Shown: positions 15,162 to 20,447 of the stretch, piece after piece
Position numbering within the stretch: position 1 is the first letter of the stretch
Layout: each line of letters begins with the position of its first letter
DNA from: JADZGC01 sp964613485
GTDB lineage: Bacteria > Patescibacteriota > Saccharimonadia > CAILAD01 > GCA-016700035
Assembly: GCA_964613485.1 (NCBI GenBank)
Contig: CAZTHB010000013.1
Span: 1 to 20,447 of the forward strand
Direction: 5' to 3'
Length of the DNA: 20,447 bases
Made by a program: the position numbers and the translations under genes
Notes under the pieces: generated by a model
What the model saw: only the letters and a program-made list of their open reading frames with translations
What the model was told of the DNA's origin: nothing
Databases searched by the model: none

Positions 15162-15167
15162 AGTATA
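15162..15167 (-). promoter_or_regulatory. -10 box of a leaderless exonuclease III mRNA
   Basis: TATACT is followed by GGGAGC and then the ATG at 15155. The GGGAG could act as a short Shine-Dalgarno only if transcription began further upstream, but the upstream terminator's T tract is adjacent to this box. Confidence 0.6.
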
Positions 15168-15203
15168 CGAAAAAGCTGCTCCAGGGGATATCCCTGAAGC
15201 AGC
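15168..15203 (-). terminator. Rho-independent terminator of the three-gene cluster
   Basis: Minus-strand stem GCTGCTTCAGGG / CCCTGGAGCAGC (15203-15175, one mismatch, 5-base loop) followed by TTTTT (15174-15170). The T tract runs almost directly into the exonuclease III -10 box. Confidence 0.8.
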
Positions 15204-15223
15204 ATTGATTACGCGAAGAATCG

Positions 15224-15454
15224 TCAGACGACCTTGAGCTGTGCCCCGACGTCTCTCGCCAGCTCGCTCAGTGGCTCGACATGTTCGGGCTGACAGGTCA
15301 CCCGTAGCCACCCGTCTCCCGGTCGAATTGACATTCGTGAGCAATCGCTGCGAAATGCAGCCTCGATCTGTCTGCGCAAATTGCCGATATCGCGCTTGTT
15401 TGCGCGAATCGTGACCACGCGCTTGCCCGCATGTCCGCTTGCCTTCTTGCTCAT
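15224..15454 (-). CDS. Unknown small basic protein, third gene of the cluster
   Basis: 76 residues; not recognised. The pattern reads strand (KRVVTIRA), helix (DIGNLRRQIEAAFR), strand (GWLRVTCQ), helix (HVEPLSELARDVG), strand (AQLKVV), consistent with a small ferredoxin-like alpha/beta fold. It is basic at the N-terminus (KKASGHAGKR), so nucleic-acid binding is possible but not shown. The ATG overlaps the preceding stop as ATGA (15451-15454). It ends 21 bases before the terminator. It shares its strand-helix rhythm with the two upstream genes. Confidence 0.7.
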   Translation of the reverse strand: MSKKASGHAGKRVVTIRANKRDIGNLRRQIEAAFRSDCSRMSIRPGDGWLRVTCQPEHVEPLSELARDVGAQLKVV

Positions 15455-15699
15455 CTCGTAGCTCCTTCTAGCGCTATTGGGTAGTCGAGAATGTAATAGA
15501 TCCGCAATCGAGCAAATGCTTGGTGCGCTCGTTCGAGATCCGAGAAATGAATGCGAAATACTCTGCCATCACGATGCTTAACAACACAAAAAGCAATTCC
15601 CTTCGCAGTGAGCAATTCGCCAATCTGCTCACAAGCTGCTACTGGACACTCTGCCAGCGGAAAGCTACTACGGTCAGTCAACTGCAATACCGCGCTCAT
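15451..15699 (-). CDS. Unknown small protein, second gene of the cluster
   Basis: 82 residues; not recognised. Strand (AVLQLTD), helix (ACEQIGELLTAKG), two strands (AFCVVKHRDGRVFRIHF), helix (ERAHQAFARLRIYYI) and a final strand (DYPIALE) again suggest a compact alpha/beta fold. It has three Cys, at 18, 23 and 38. The start ATG at 15699 overlaps the first gene's stop as ATGA; a longer frame upstream is only that gene read in another frame. It is joined at both ends by ATGA overlaps, so the three proteins are probably made together and may form one complex. Confidence 0.7.
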   Translation of the reverse strand: MSAVLQLTDRSSFPLAECPVAACEQIGELLTAKGIAFCVVKHRDGRVFRIHFSDLERAHQAFARLRIYYILDYPIALEGATR

Positions 15700-16016
15700 G
15701 TCCGAGCCACCCAATTTGAAGGAACCGACAGCAGTCGGTAGTTGTCGATTGTAAGGATCTCGCTGACAGAACAATGTCGTACTGAGAGCTCACGAACCCA
15801 TACAAGAGCGTGAGAGAACTCCTCACAGACTACTCGAATTCGCGGAGTCTCCACCTCATCCACTCGCGGCAACTCGATGCCACACTCCAAGGCGGCAGCA
15901 CGACCACGGGAGCGCAGCTCATCATTGAGCTCAGACACTCGCCTTACCCAGTCATACGGATCATCCGACCAGTCACTGTCTAGCATCGGCCGAGCCGTCA
16001 CACGAAAGACCTGCAT
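15696..16016 (-). CDS. Unknown small acidic protein, first gene of the cluster
   Basis: 106 residues; not recognised. After a strand (QVFRVTARP) comes an acidic loop (MLDSDWSDDPYD), a helix (VRRVSELNDELRSRGRAAALE), a strand (RIRVVCEE), a helix (SHALVWVRELSVRH) and strands (EILTIDNYRLLSV). The RIRVVCEE-helix-ILTI half resembles the corresponding halves of the next two proteins. The start is ATG 16016 with GAGGAG 4 bases upstream. The leader has CCGCACCTACAAATAGA, shared with the cytidylate-kinase-like gene, and a strong terminator stands just before it. Confidence 0.7.
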   Translation of the reverse strand: MQVFRVTARPMLDSDWSDDPYDWVRRVSELNDELRSRGRAAALECGIELPRVDEVETPRIRVVCEEFSHALVWVRELSVRHCSVSEILTIDNYRLLSVPSNWVART

Positions 16017-16022
16017 AATACT

Positions 16023-16039
16023 CCTCTATTTGTAGGTGC
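16023..16039 (-). promoter_or_regulatory. Leader element shared with the cytidylate-kinase-like gene
   Basis: CCGCACCTACAAATAGA is identical over 17 bases to 13572-13588 (plus), in both cases just before the Shine-Dalgarno sequence. Confidence 0.55.
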
Positions 16040-16045
16040 GGTGCA

Positions 16046-16076
16046 AAAACAAAAAGCGCCTCATGGTTGAGGCGCT
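16046..16076 (-). terminator. Rho-independent terminator directly upstream of the three-gene cluster
   Basis: Perfect 9-bp stem AGCGCCTCA / TGAGGCGCT with a 4-base loop (16076-16055), followed on the minus strand by TTTTTGTTTTT. The next ATG is only 30 bases after the T tract, so this may be an attenuator, or the end of a short transcript through 16105-16191. Confidence 0.8.
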
Positions 16077-16104
16077 GGTGCTTCGTTTTCGCTTGATCGA
16101 ATCG

Positions 16105-16191
16105 CTACTCGTCAATACGAACGTAAACAGGCGCCTCTTTGCGGAGGAGCTTATTGACGATAATTGTAATGACAGCTTGTAGCCGATTCAT
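16105..16191 (-). CDS. Possible 28-residue small protein or leader peptide
   Basis: The frame reads MNRLQAVITIIVNKLL then RKEAPVYVRIDE and a TAG stop. It is amphipathic to hydrophobic at first and charged at the end. There is no Shine-Dalgarno sequence. The frame stops 29 bases before a strong terminator, as a short gene or a leader peptide would. Chance is a real alternative at this length. Confidence 0.3.
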   Translation of the reverse strand: MNRLQAVITIIVNKLLRKEAPVYVRIDE

Positions 16192-16214
16192 GCAACAAGC
16201 GTACGATGTTCTAC

Positions 16215-16370
16215 TATCAAAGACAAGTACTTTGATAAATTTTTTTTGTCAGCAAACAGGGAACCCACCAATAAAGGTGGGTGTTTGTACGTATGTGTGT
16301 CTAGATATAAAGATATGATTCCGCGCGGACAAGACGAGGCTGCTTTCCATCGTCACATTATGTCCCGCGC
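16215..16370. other. Hairpin-rich non-coding stretch, possible structured RNA
   Basis: Three inverted repeats in a row. First, TATCAAAG / CTTTGATA (16215-16237), followed on the plus strand by eight T, a terminator-like form. Second, ACCCACC / GGTGGGT (16263-16282). Third, a nested pair, GCGCGGACA with TGTCCCGCGC (16323-16370, one bulge) around GACGA / TCGTC. No frame of useful length runs through it. Confidence 0.45.
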
Positions 16371-16386
16371 CCCTTTCGAGGAAGCA

Positions 16387-16545
16387 CTAGCCAGCGATTT
16401 GTCGCTGCTTGAGCTTTAACGCATTTAAGCGCTCGGCCTTGAGAGCCCATTTTGTCGCCATCTCATCCAACAGCTCATCAATCGTGCGCATGTCATGGAT
16501 TAGATTTTTGGGTGCTCTTCGGTTGCGACGGGTTAGTTTCTTCAT
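16387..16545 (-). CDS. Unknown 52-residue basic helical protein
   Basis: The sequence begins MKKLTRRNRRAPKN and continues as a predicted amphipathic helix (TIDELLDEMATKW, ALKAERLNALKLKQRQ). The N-terminal 14 residues are strongly basic. Such a pattern suits a nucleic-acid- or ribosome-binding small protein, but no family is recognised. The ATG at 16545 is chosen because AAAGGAGG sits 5 bases upstream, one of the best ribosome sites in the window; the frame is open further upstream without a second site. It lies 100 bases after the MFS stop. Confidence 0.7.
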   Translation of the reverse strand: MKKLTRRNRRAPKNLIHDMRTIDELLDEMATKWALKAERLNALKLKQRQIAG

Positions 16546-16645
16546 AGGAACCTCCTTTCGTCTTACCGTGATTACATATTCGCATGAGCCAGCTGAGAAA
16601 TCGGTGAAAAATCTCACAACCTCGAAAGTTTTTATGTTTCCTATC

Positions 16646-17815
16646 CTATACTACTTCGAGCTGCTGGGCTTTTTTGCGTAATCCCAGATAAAGAGGTACC
16701 GCCAAGAAAGTCAAAAAGAAGCCAATTTCGATCTTACCGGTCATAAATACAACCCCGCAGACCAGGAATCGTCCAATTGCAATGTATATCTGTCGAAAGA
16801 GAAAGTAATTAGAGATATCAGAAGATTGCCGTGCTTCTGCATAGACGACCTTCTCAAACGACTCATCTAGCATATGGTAGCTCAGCTGGCCATACGCATT
16901 GAGTAAAAACACTCCAACTGGAGTAAAGGCCAGTATACGAATAAGCCAACTCGGCGCGTGAAGGAGAACCCCTAAAGTAATGGCTTTCTTAGGATTGCGG
17001 TCAACTCGTTTGCCGTACCATATCACAGCCACGATCATGATGAGAGACGTCACTGTAAACACGACACCAACCTCGAGAATGTTCTTTAGCGCTAAATACA
17101 TGTAGAGCGGCCAGAACGTTTCGGTGGCAATCTGCATCGCCCCAAATGCCATGTAGGCACGCCCCTTAGATCCGACATCAGCCCGCTTGAGTCGTCGCCA
17201 CGAGAAATGAGGCTTGGCCGTCTTGATATCTTCAGTAGCGAATAGAGGAAGAATAGCCAGGATAGTTAAAAATGCCGCAATATAGAATGATGACGCGAAG
17301 GATGTACTTACGATGAGAAGTGAGCCGGCAAAAGGCCCGAGCGCCGAAGCAAGGATGACGACCGCCTTGATCAAGGATATTTCACGCCCCTCAGCACGCT
17401 TATCTACATTCTGTGTAAAATCCACATGATATGCAGCCCAAAACAACCCACCTGCGAAGGCGAACAATAACGTTGGCAAGACGAGATAACCACCAACATG
17501 CTTCAGTACACTGACTGAGAACATGTACCCTATAAAAAGAACATCTGCGACCGCCATCGTTTTTTTAACACCAATCTTATGATTGAGCATGAGCCCAACC
17601 GGCGTAGCGACCAACATACCCACAAACTCGATGAGATAAAATAGCGCGATGTAGCGCACCGAAAATCCAATGCTGAGTAGGTAAATCGGTATAAAGACCA
17701 AGACCAAACTACGTGCGAGGGTCTTCAGAAAGGTCGCGATGTAAAGTTCATCTAGTTCTCGGTTGCGCAGATAGCGCATGAGATTATATCCAGGAACTGC
17801 AAAATGTTGACTCAT
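16646..17815 (-). CDS. MFS-family membrane transporter
   Basis: 389 residues, with about 11-12 membrane helices in two halves and a charged central loop (about 200-220, TEDIKTAKPHFSWRRLKR). Between helices 2 and 3 the loop reads LMLNHKIGVKKTM, a loose form of the family's G-x-x-x-D-R-x-G-R-R/K motif, and GKRVDRNPKKA is its repeat in the second half. The substrate cannot be told; drug or small-metabolite efflux and uptake are all possible. It starts 21 bases after the DUF1761 gene, with only a weak ribosome site (GTAAG), so it is probably read with that gene. Confidence 0.85.
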   Translation of the reverse strand: MSQHFAVPGYNLMRYLRNRELDELYIATFLKTLARSLVLVFIPIYLLSIGFSVRYIALFYLIEFVGMLVATPVGLMLNHKIGVKKTMAVADVLFIGYMFSVSVLKHVGGYLVLPTLLFAFAGGLFWAAYHVDFTQNVDKRAEGREISLIKAVVILASALGPFAGSLLIVSTSFASSFYIAAFLTILAILPLFATEDIKTAKPHFSWRRLKRADVGSKGRAYMAFGAMQIATETFWPLYMYLALKNILEVGVVFTVTSLIMIVAVIWYGKRVDRNPKKAITLGVLLHAPSWLIRILAFTPVGVFLLNAYGQLSYHMLDESFEKVVYAEARQSSDISNYFLFRQIYIAIGRFLVCGVVFMTGKIEIGFFLTFLAVPLYLGLRKKAQQLEVV

Positions 17816-17836
17816 CTTACGAACATGCCAACTAGC

Positions 17837-18247
17837 CTAGTTCGGCAAAAGCACAAGAATAATACCCATGCCAATCATCGACACAACTGTATAGCCGAGA
17901 TCGATCGCAACGAGTTTCTTGCTACGACCAGCGAAGAGTGTATGAATCACATTGGTTGGAAAAACAAACCCTGCCCAGATCCAGAAGCCAGTCACCGCGC
18001 CCTCAACCCATGTATCCGCTGCAACGTACTGGACGAATAATGCTAGTACATAGCTCGCAAGCAACCAGCACAACAGCGTAATCAAATATACTTGCCCAGC
18101 ACTCTTCGTAAGTTCTTCCTGAGACTTGCCGACCAGCTTTTGCCAGGTCTTACCAAGCACTGGCTGTGAGTACCAGATTGCACCGACGACCATTGCGAAA
18201 GCTGTTGCAGCTAGGACGCCCCAGAGATTAATTTGTACTGGTTCCAT
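17837..18247 (-). CDS. DUF1761 family membrane protein
   Basis: 136 residues with four membrane helices. It fits DUF1761: an N-terminal helix with AIWYSQPVLGKTWQKLVG (22-39), a middle helix pair around LITLLCWLLASYV, and the FVFPTNVIHTLFAGRSKKL region before the last helix. Family function is unknown. The ATG at 18247 has GGAGGG 7 bases upstream; a longer frame would cover the promoter. It leads a two-gene unit with the MFS transporter. Confidence 0.85.
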   Translation of the reverse strand: MEPVQINLWGVLAATAFAMVVGAIWYSQPVLGKTWQKLVGKSQEELTKSAGQVYLITLLCWLLASYVLALFVQYVAADTWVEGAVTGFWIWAGFVFPTNVIHTLFAGRSKKLVAIDLGYTVVSMIGMGIILVLLPN

Positions 18248-18289
18248 GTATGTTCCCTCCTTAGAATATCTGATGTAAAGCTTAACGGT

Positions 18290-18319
18290 ATTATGCCCCA
18301 AGCTGATACCAGATGGCAA
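18290..18319 (-). promoter_or_regulatory. Promoter of the DUF1761-MFS unit
   Basis: TTGCCA (18319-18314), 18 bases, then CATAAT (18295-18290). The leader is about 36 bases and contains AAGGAGGG. Confidence 0.6.
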
Positions 18320-18338
18320 GCCTGGGTCACACGAGACG

Positions 18339-18602
18339 CTATTGTACTGCGGGGCCGATGTATCTGAAGCGTGGTCGAATGACCCCCTCAACCGTCATTG
18401 AGGCCGTGAAGTCGTCGAGTGGTCGTAGCCATATCTGGCTCGGTGAATCAGGCATGTTATATAGCGGCACATATACGACATGGGGTTCGAGATTTTCTTC
18501 GAGACACGCGACGAAGAGAACGACATAACGCTTGCCTTTGTAATGTTCGTAAACGCCTGTCTTAAAATTAGGCGTCGAGTTTGTCGAGACTGGCTTTGGC
18601 AT
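18339..18602 (-). CDS. DUF1653 domain protein
   Basis: 87 residues. The DUF1653 pattern is clear: GVYEHYKGKRYVVL (16-29), HVVYVPLYN (41-49), IWLRPLDDF (57-65) and VIRPRFRYIG (74-83). The family is small, probably beta-rich and of unknown biochemical role. The ATG lies inside the 3' end of proS, a 35-base overlap in another frame, with ACGGAG 7 bases upstream, so its translation is probably tied to proS. Confidence 0.9.
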   Translation of the reverse strand: MPKPVSTNSTPNFKTGVYEHYKGKRYVVLFVACLEENLEPHVVYVPLYNMPDSPSQIWLRPLDDFTASMTVEGVIRPRFRYIGPAVQ

Positions 18603-19839
18603 GACTTAGCTCCGTATTGTGTTGGTTAAATACACCGCGTCGACTCGTAACTTCGACTTCATTATTTTGCATGGTTTTGTCTGAAATCACTAGTCTAATT
18701 GGGCAGCCGATGAGCTCGGCATCAGCAAACTTCTGGCCAGCCGAAACATCAGTGCGGTCATCTAGTAGTACACTCTCAGCGCCGAGATTGTTATATAGTT
18801 CTTCTGCCGCATTTTGTACTTCATCACCGCCGAGCATTACGAGATGATAGCGAAATGGCGCCACAGACTCTGGCCACACAAGGCCGTTATCGTCTGCTAA
18901 CTTCTCAGCGATAATCCCCATCAGCCTGCTGGTGCCAATGCCATAGCTCCCCATCCACACCAAGTGGCGCTCGTTCTGCTCATCGGTATACTCGAAGCCG
19001 AGCGCCTTCGAGTACTTCGTGCCAAGCGGAAAAATATTGCCAGCCTCACTGGCGCGTACTTCTTCAAGAGACGAGAAATCGACTCCCAGCTTCTCGGCAT
19101 CAGCCGGTGTGGCAACTTCTTTGTTATAGGCTATCTTATTTGCCCGATCTAAGTAGATCATATCTTCGCCGGCCGGCAATACAACTTGATACTCATGAGA
19201 ATAGTCATCAGTAAAGTCACCACCTGAGGCTAGACAGAGAAAAGTATCATCGCCGAGTCCAAGACGTTCGTACACTCGAGTATAAACCGGCTTGATTTCT
19301 TCATAGAAGCGCTTCAGATCGGCTTCATCGCCATGAAAACTATACAGATCCTTCATGCGAAATTCACGCCCACGCAAGACACCCGACTTAGCGCGTGGCT
19401 CATTGCGAAACTTCGTCTGAATTTGATATACGGCTCGCGGGAGGTCTTTATAGCTAGAGACAAAATCTTTCATAATTGGCGTGATGACGTCTTCGTGCGT
19501 TGGGTTGACGATATACGTCGCATCATTGCGTTCGCGACTTGGCTTGTTTGCACCCTGTGCCTCGAACAGTACATCGACAGACTCAAGGCGACCAGTGTTT
19601 CGCCAACGCTCTTGGCTCGTAAGTGTAGGCAGTAGCAGTTCCACACCAACCGTATTCATCTCCTCGCGAACAATGTTTTCAATCTTATTAAGAACGCGCA
19701 ATCCCAATGGGAGATAATTATATACACCGGCTATTTCTTGCTTAATAAAGCCCGCACGAGTCAGTAAACGTGCATTGATTGACTCGGTTTCCTCAGAGAT
19801 GGTCTTTGAGGTTTTGGTAAAAAGTTGACTGTATCTCAT
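18568..19839 (-). CDS. proS: Prolyl-tRNA synthetase, short form without editing domain
   Basis: 423 residues. Class II motifs: motif 1 in LPLGLRVLNKIENIVREEM (43-61), motif 2 in FRNEPRAKSGVLRGREFRMK (144-163), and motif 3 in GSYGIGTSRLMG (297-308). The C-terminal anticodon-binding domain begins near residue 330 (FRYHLVMLGGDEVQ). E. coli ProS has 572 residues; the ~180-residue editing insert between motifs 2 and 3 is reduced to a short bridge, so mischarged Ala-tRNA(Pro) would need a separate deacylase. The ATG has no Shine-Dalgarno sequence and a TACAAT box exactly 6 bases upstream. Confidence 0.96.
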   Translation of the reverse strand: MRYSQLFTKTSKTISEETESINARLLTRAGFIKQEIAGVYNYLPLGLRVLNKIENIVREEMNTVGVELLLPTLTSQERWRNTGRLESVDVLFEAQGANKPSRERNDATYIVNPTHEDVITPIMKDFVSSYKDLPRAVYQIQTKFRNEPRAKSGVLRGREFRMKDLYSFHGDEADLKRFYEEIKPVYTRVYERLGLGDDTFLCLASGGDFTDDYSHEYQVVLPAGEDMIYLDRANKIAYNKEVATPADAEKLGVDFSSLEEVRASEAGNIFPLGTKYSKALGFEYTDEQNERHLVWMGSYGIGTSRLMGIIAEKLADDNGLVWPESVAPFRYHLVMLGGDEVQNAAEELYNNLGAESVLLDDRTDVSAGQKFADAELIGCPIRLVISDKTMQNNEVEVTSRRGVFNQHNTELSHAKASLDKLDA

Positions 19840-19845
19840 AGGCGT

Positions 19846-19851
19846 ATTGTA
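19846..19851 (-). promoter_or_regulatory. -10 box of a leaderless proS mRNA
   Basis: TACAAT is followed by ACGCCT and then the ATG at 19839. No good -35 is visible at 16-18 bases. Confidence 0.55.
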
Positions 19852-19865
19852 TCAGAAAGAAGTGT

Positions 19866-19893
19866 GGGTGGTGAGGCCGAAGCCCCACCACCC
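19866..19893 (-). terminator. Strong hairpin upstream of proS, possible terminator
   Basis: GGGTGGTG and CACCACCC flank GGC-TTCG-GCC (minus strand), with one mismatch and a C(UUCG)G tetraloop in RNA. The following ACACTTCTTTCT is only moderately T-rich. It could end a minus-strand transcript coming from 19900-20330. Confidence 0.45.
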
Positions 19894-20331
19894 TGATTGA
19901 GAAGGTTTGATATGATCTCACCCTCAAGTGTCGCTCACTAGCCGAAGCCAACGAGAACCCCTCGGCGTTGATGATCCGAGGTCGGGCACAACGCATACAT
20001 CGAGACACGATCAAGTGTCGGTTTTTCATGGGCGGCTCGTCACTGAGCAATGAAGTGAGTCATCGCCTCCCGACTTCGTAGCTATTTGCTCGGTCGGTCA
20101 CGTCTCTCAATGTATACGATTTGGTATGTCGAGGGACTTAGCCTCGAAGCAGATGTCTAGAATCGGCGCGGTACCGGTTCGCATCTTGCCAACGTCTTAG
20201 GTACATACCTCATGCGCTAAGGCGATGATACGTGGTCATTTGCACAAAGTAAAGATTGTGCGATTCGAGATATTCGGTAAAATAACACACATACCTCACC
20301 GCCCTATACTACGAAAGGAGGTAGCACCTTA
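19894..20331. other. Intergenic region without a recognised gene
   Basis: About 440 bases. No frame on either strand has a ribosome site and coding character. Short inverted repeats are visible: CCTCGG / CCGAGG (around 19960-19981), GACAC / GTGTC (around 20004-20019), CGAGG / CCTCG (around 20129-20146) and AGGTA-CA-TACCT (around 20199-20211). I found no tRNA, tmRNA, RNase P or SRP RNA signature. A non-coding RNA is possible. Confidence 0.4.
20256..20283 (+). promoter_or_regulatory. Candidate promoter of the last gene
   Basis: TTGTGC (20256-20261), 16 bases, then TAAAAT (20278-20283). The leader would be about 42 bases and ends in ACTACGAAAGGAGG. Confidence 0.4.
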
Positions 20332-20447
20332 ATGGCCCAACCGCCACGATATTTCACTTGTACACACATGCCATGTGAGCAGCGCTATTTCTTCGGCGCA
20401 AAATTCATCGAGATCGTTCGCTATGCGCCCGGTCGAGAAGGCTGGGT
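20332..20447 (+). CDS. Unknown protein, N-terminal part only
   Basis: 38 residues are visible before the window edge, starting MAQPPRYFTCTHMPCEQRYF and continuing FGAKFIEIVRYAPGREGW. Two Cys spaced by four residues (10 and 15) and an aromatic-rich start are the only features. The start is firm: AAAGGAGG lies 10 bases upstream. No family is recognised from this fragment. Confidence 0.65.
   Translation, partial: MAQPPRYFTCTHMPCEQRYFFGAKFIEIVRYAPGREGW

Noticed and set aside
15156..15344. N-terminal extension of exonuclease III
   Set aside because: The extension would be translated through a terminator and the third gene of the cluster; the ExoIII fold begins at ATG 15155.
19793..20050. Minus-strand frame of 85 codons across the proS start
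   Set aside because: It runs through the hairpin, the proS promoter and the proS start, lacks a ribosome site, and has no coding pattern.
20126..20200. Plus-strand 24-residue frame with TACGAT 5 bases before the ATG
   Set aside because: It mimics the leaderless pattern, but the spacing is off by one, there is no -35, and the length is within chance.
1..20447. TGA recoded as Gly or Trp, as in some candidate phyla
   Set aside because: TGA ends clear genes in ATGA overlaps (4758, 15451, 15696), and no conserved frame contains an internal TGA.
1..20447. CRISPR arrays, insertion sequences, tRNA or rRNA genes
   Set aside because: No regularly spaced repeats, transposase genes or T-loop/acceptor patterns were seen by eye.

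Overview
The window looks like a compact bacterial genome of the candidate phyla radiation, most likely a Candidatus Saccharibacteria (TM7) relative. This is inferred from small single-copy genes packed nose to tail, a minimal prolyl-tRNA synthetase, a VKOR-type disulfide system, a cysteine-free L33, and promoters that appear to start transcription on the A of the ATG. The standard genetic code fits: TGA is used as stop, for example at 4758, 15451 and 15696. I saw no tRNA, rRNA, insertion sequence, CRISPR array or phage gene.

Layout. 1-2424 (minus): the 5' part of an apolipoprotein N-acyltransferase gene that runs off the left edge, coupled to a membrane-anchored CHAP cell-wall hydrolase, then a small redoxin with its own promoter. 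2674-9825 (minus): thioredoxin-reductase-like flavoprotein, two PfkB sugar kinases, a split transketolase, ribulose-phosphate epimerase, ribose-5-phosphate isomerase B and GAPDH. Most junctions are overlapping or only a few bases apart, so this is a carbon-metabolism block around the non-oxidative pentose phosphate pathway. 9977-10705 (plus): an unknown membrane protein divergent from GAPDH. 10747-13239 (minus): an oxidative-folding block (DsbA, VKOR, thioredoxin-like) downstream of a secreted coiled-coil protein with two mature cysteines and a tiny pilin-like protein. 13302-13475: ribosomal protein L33. 13604-14308 (plus): cytidylate-kinase-like protein without the Walker A lysine. 14352-15155: exonuclease III. 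15224-16016 (minus): three unknown small proteins joined by ATGA overlaps. 16017-16386: mostly non-coding, rich in hairpins. 16387-18602: a tiny basic protein, an MFS transporter, a DUF1761 membrane protein and a DUF1653 protein. 18568-19839: ProS. 19852-20331: no recognisable gene. 20332 to the edge: start of an unknown plus-strand gene.

Two initiation styles stand out. rpiB, dsbA, exoIII and proS each have a TANNAT/TATACT box exactly 6 bases before the ATG, as expected for leaderless mRNAs. Other genes (the small redoxin, the 9977 gene, cytidylate-kinase-like, DUF1761, the three-gene cluster and the last gene) have leaders with a Shine-Dalgarno sequence, and several of these share a CTAC-containing element just upstream of it. 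Two promoters (dsbA and the secreted-protein gene) carry an inverted repeat with a 5-base centre between -35 and -10, which suggests regulated expression of the envelope-folding block.
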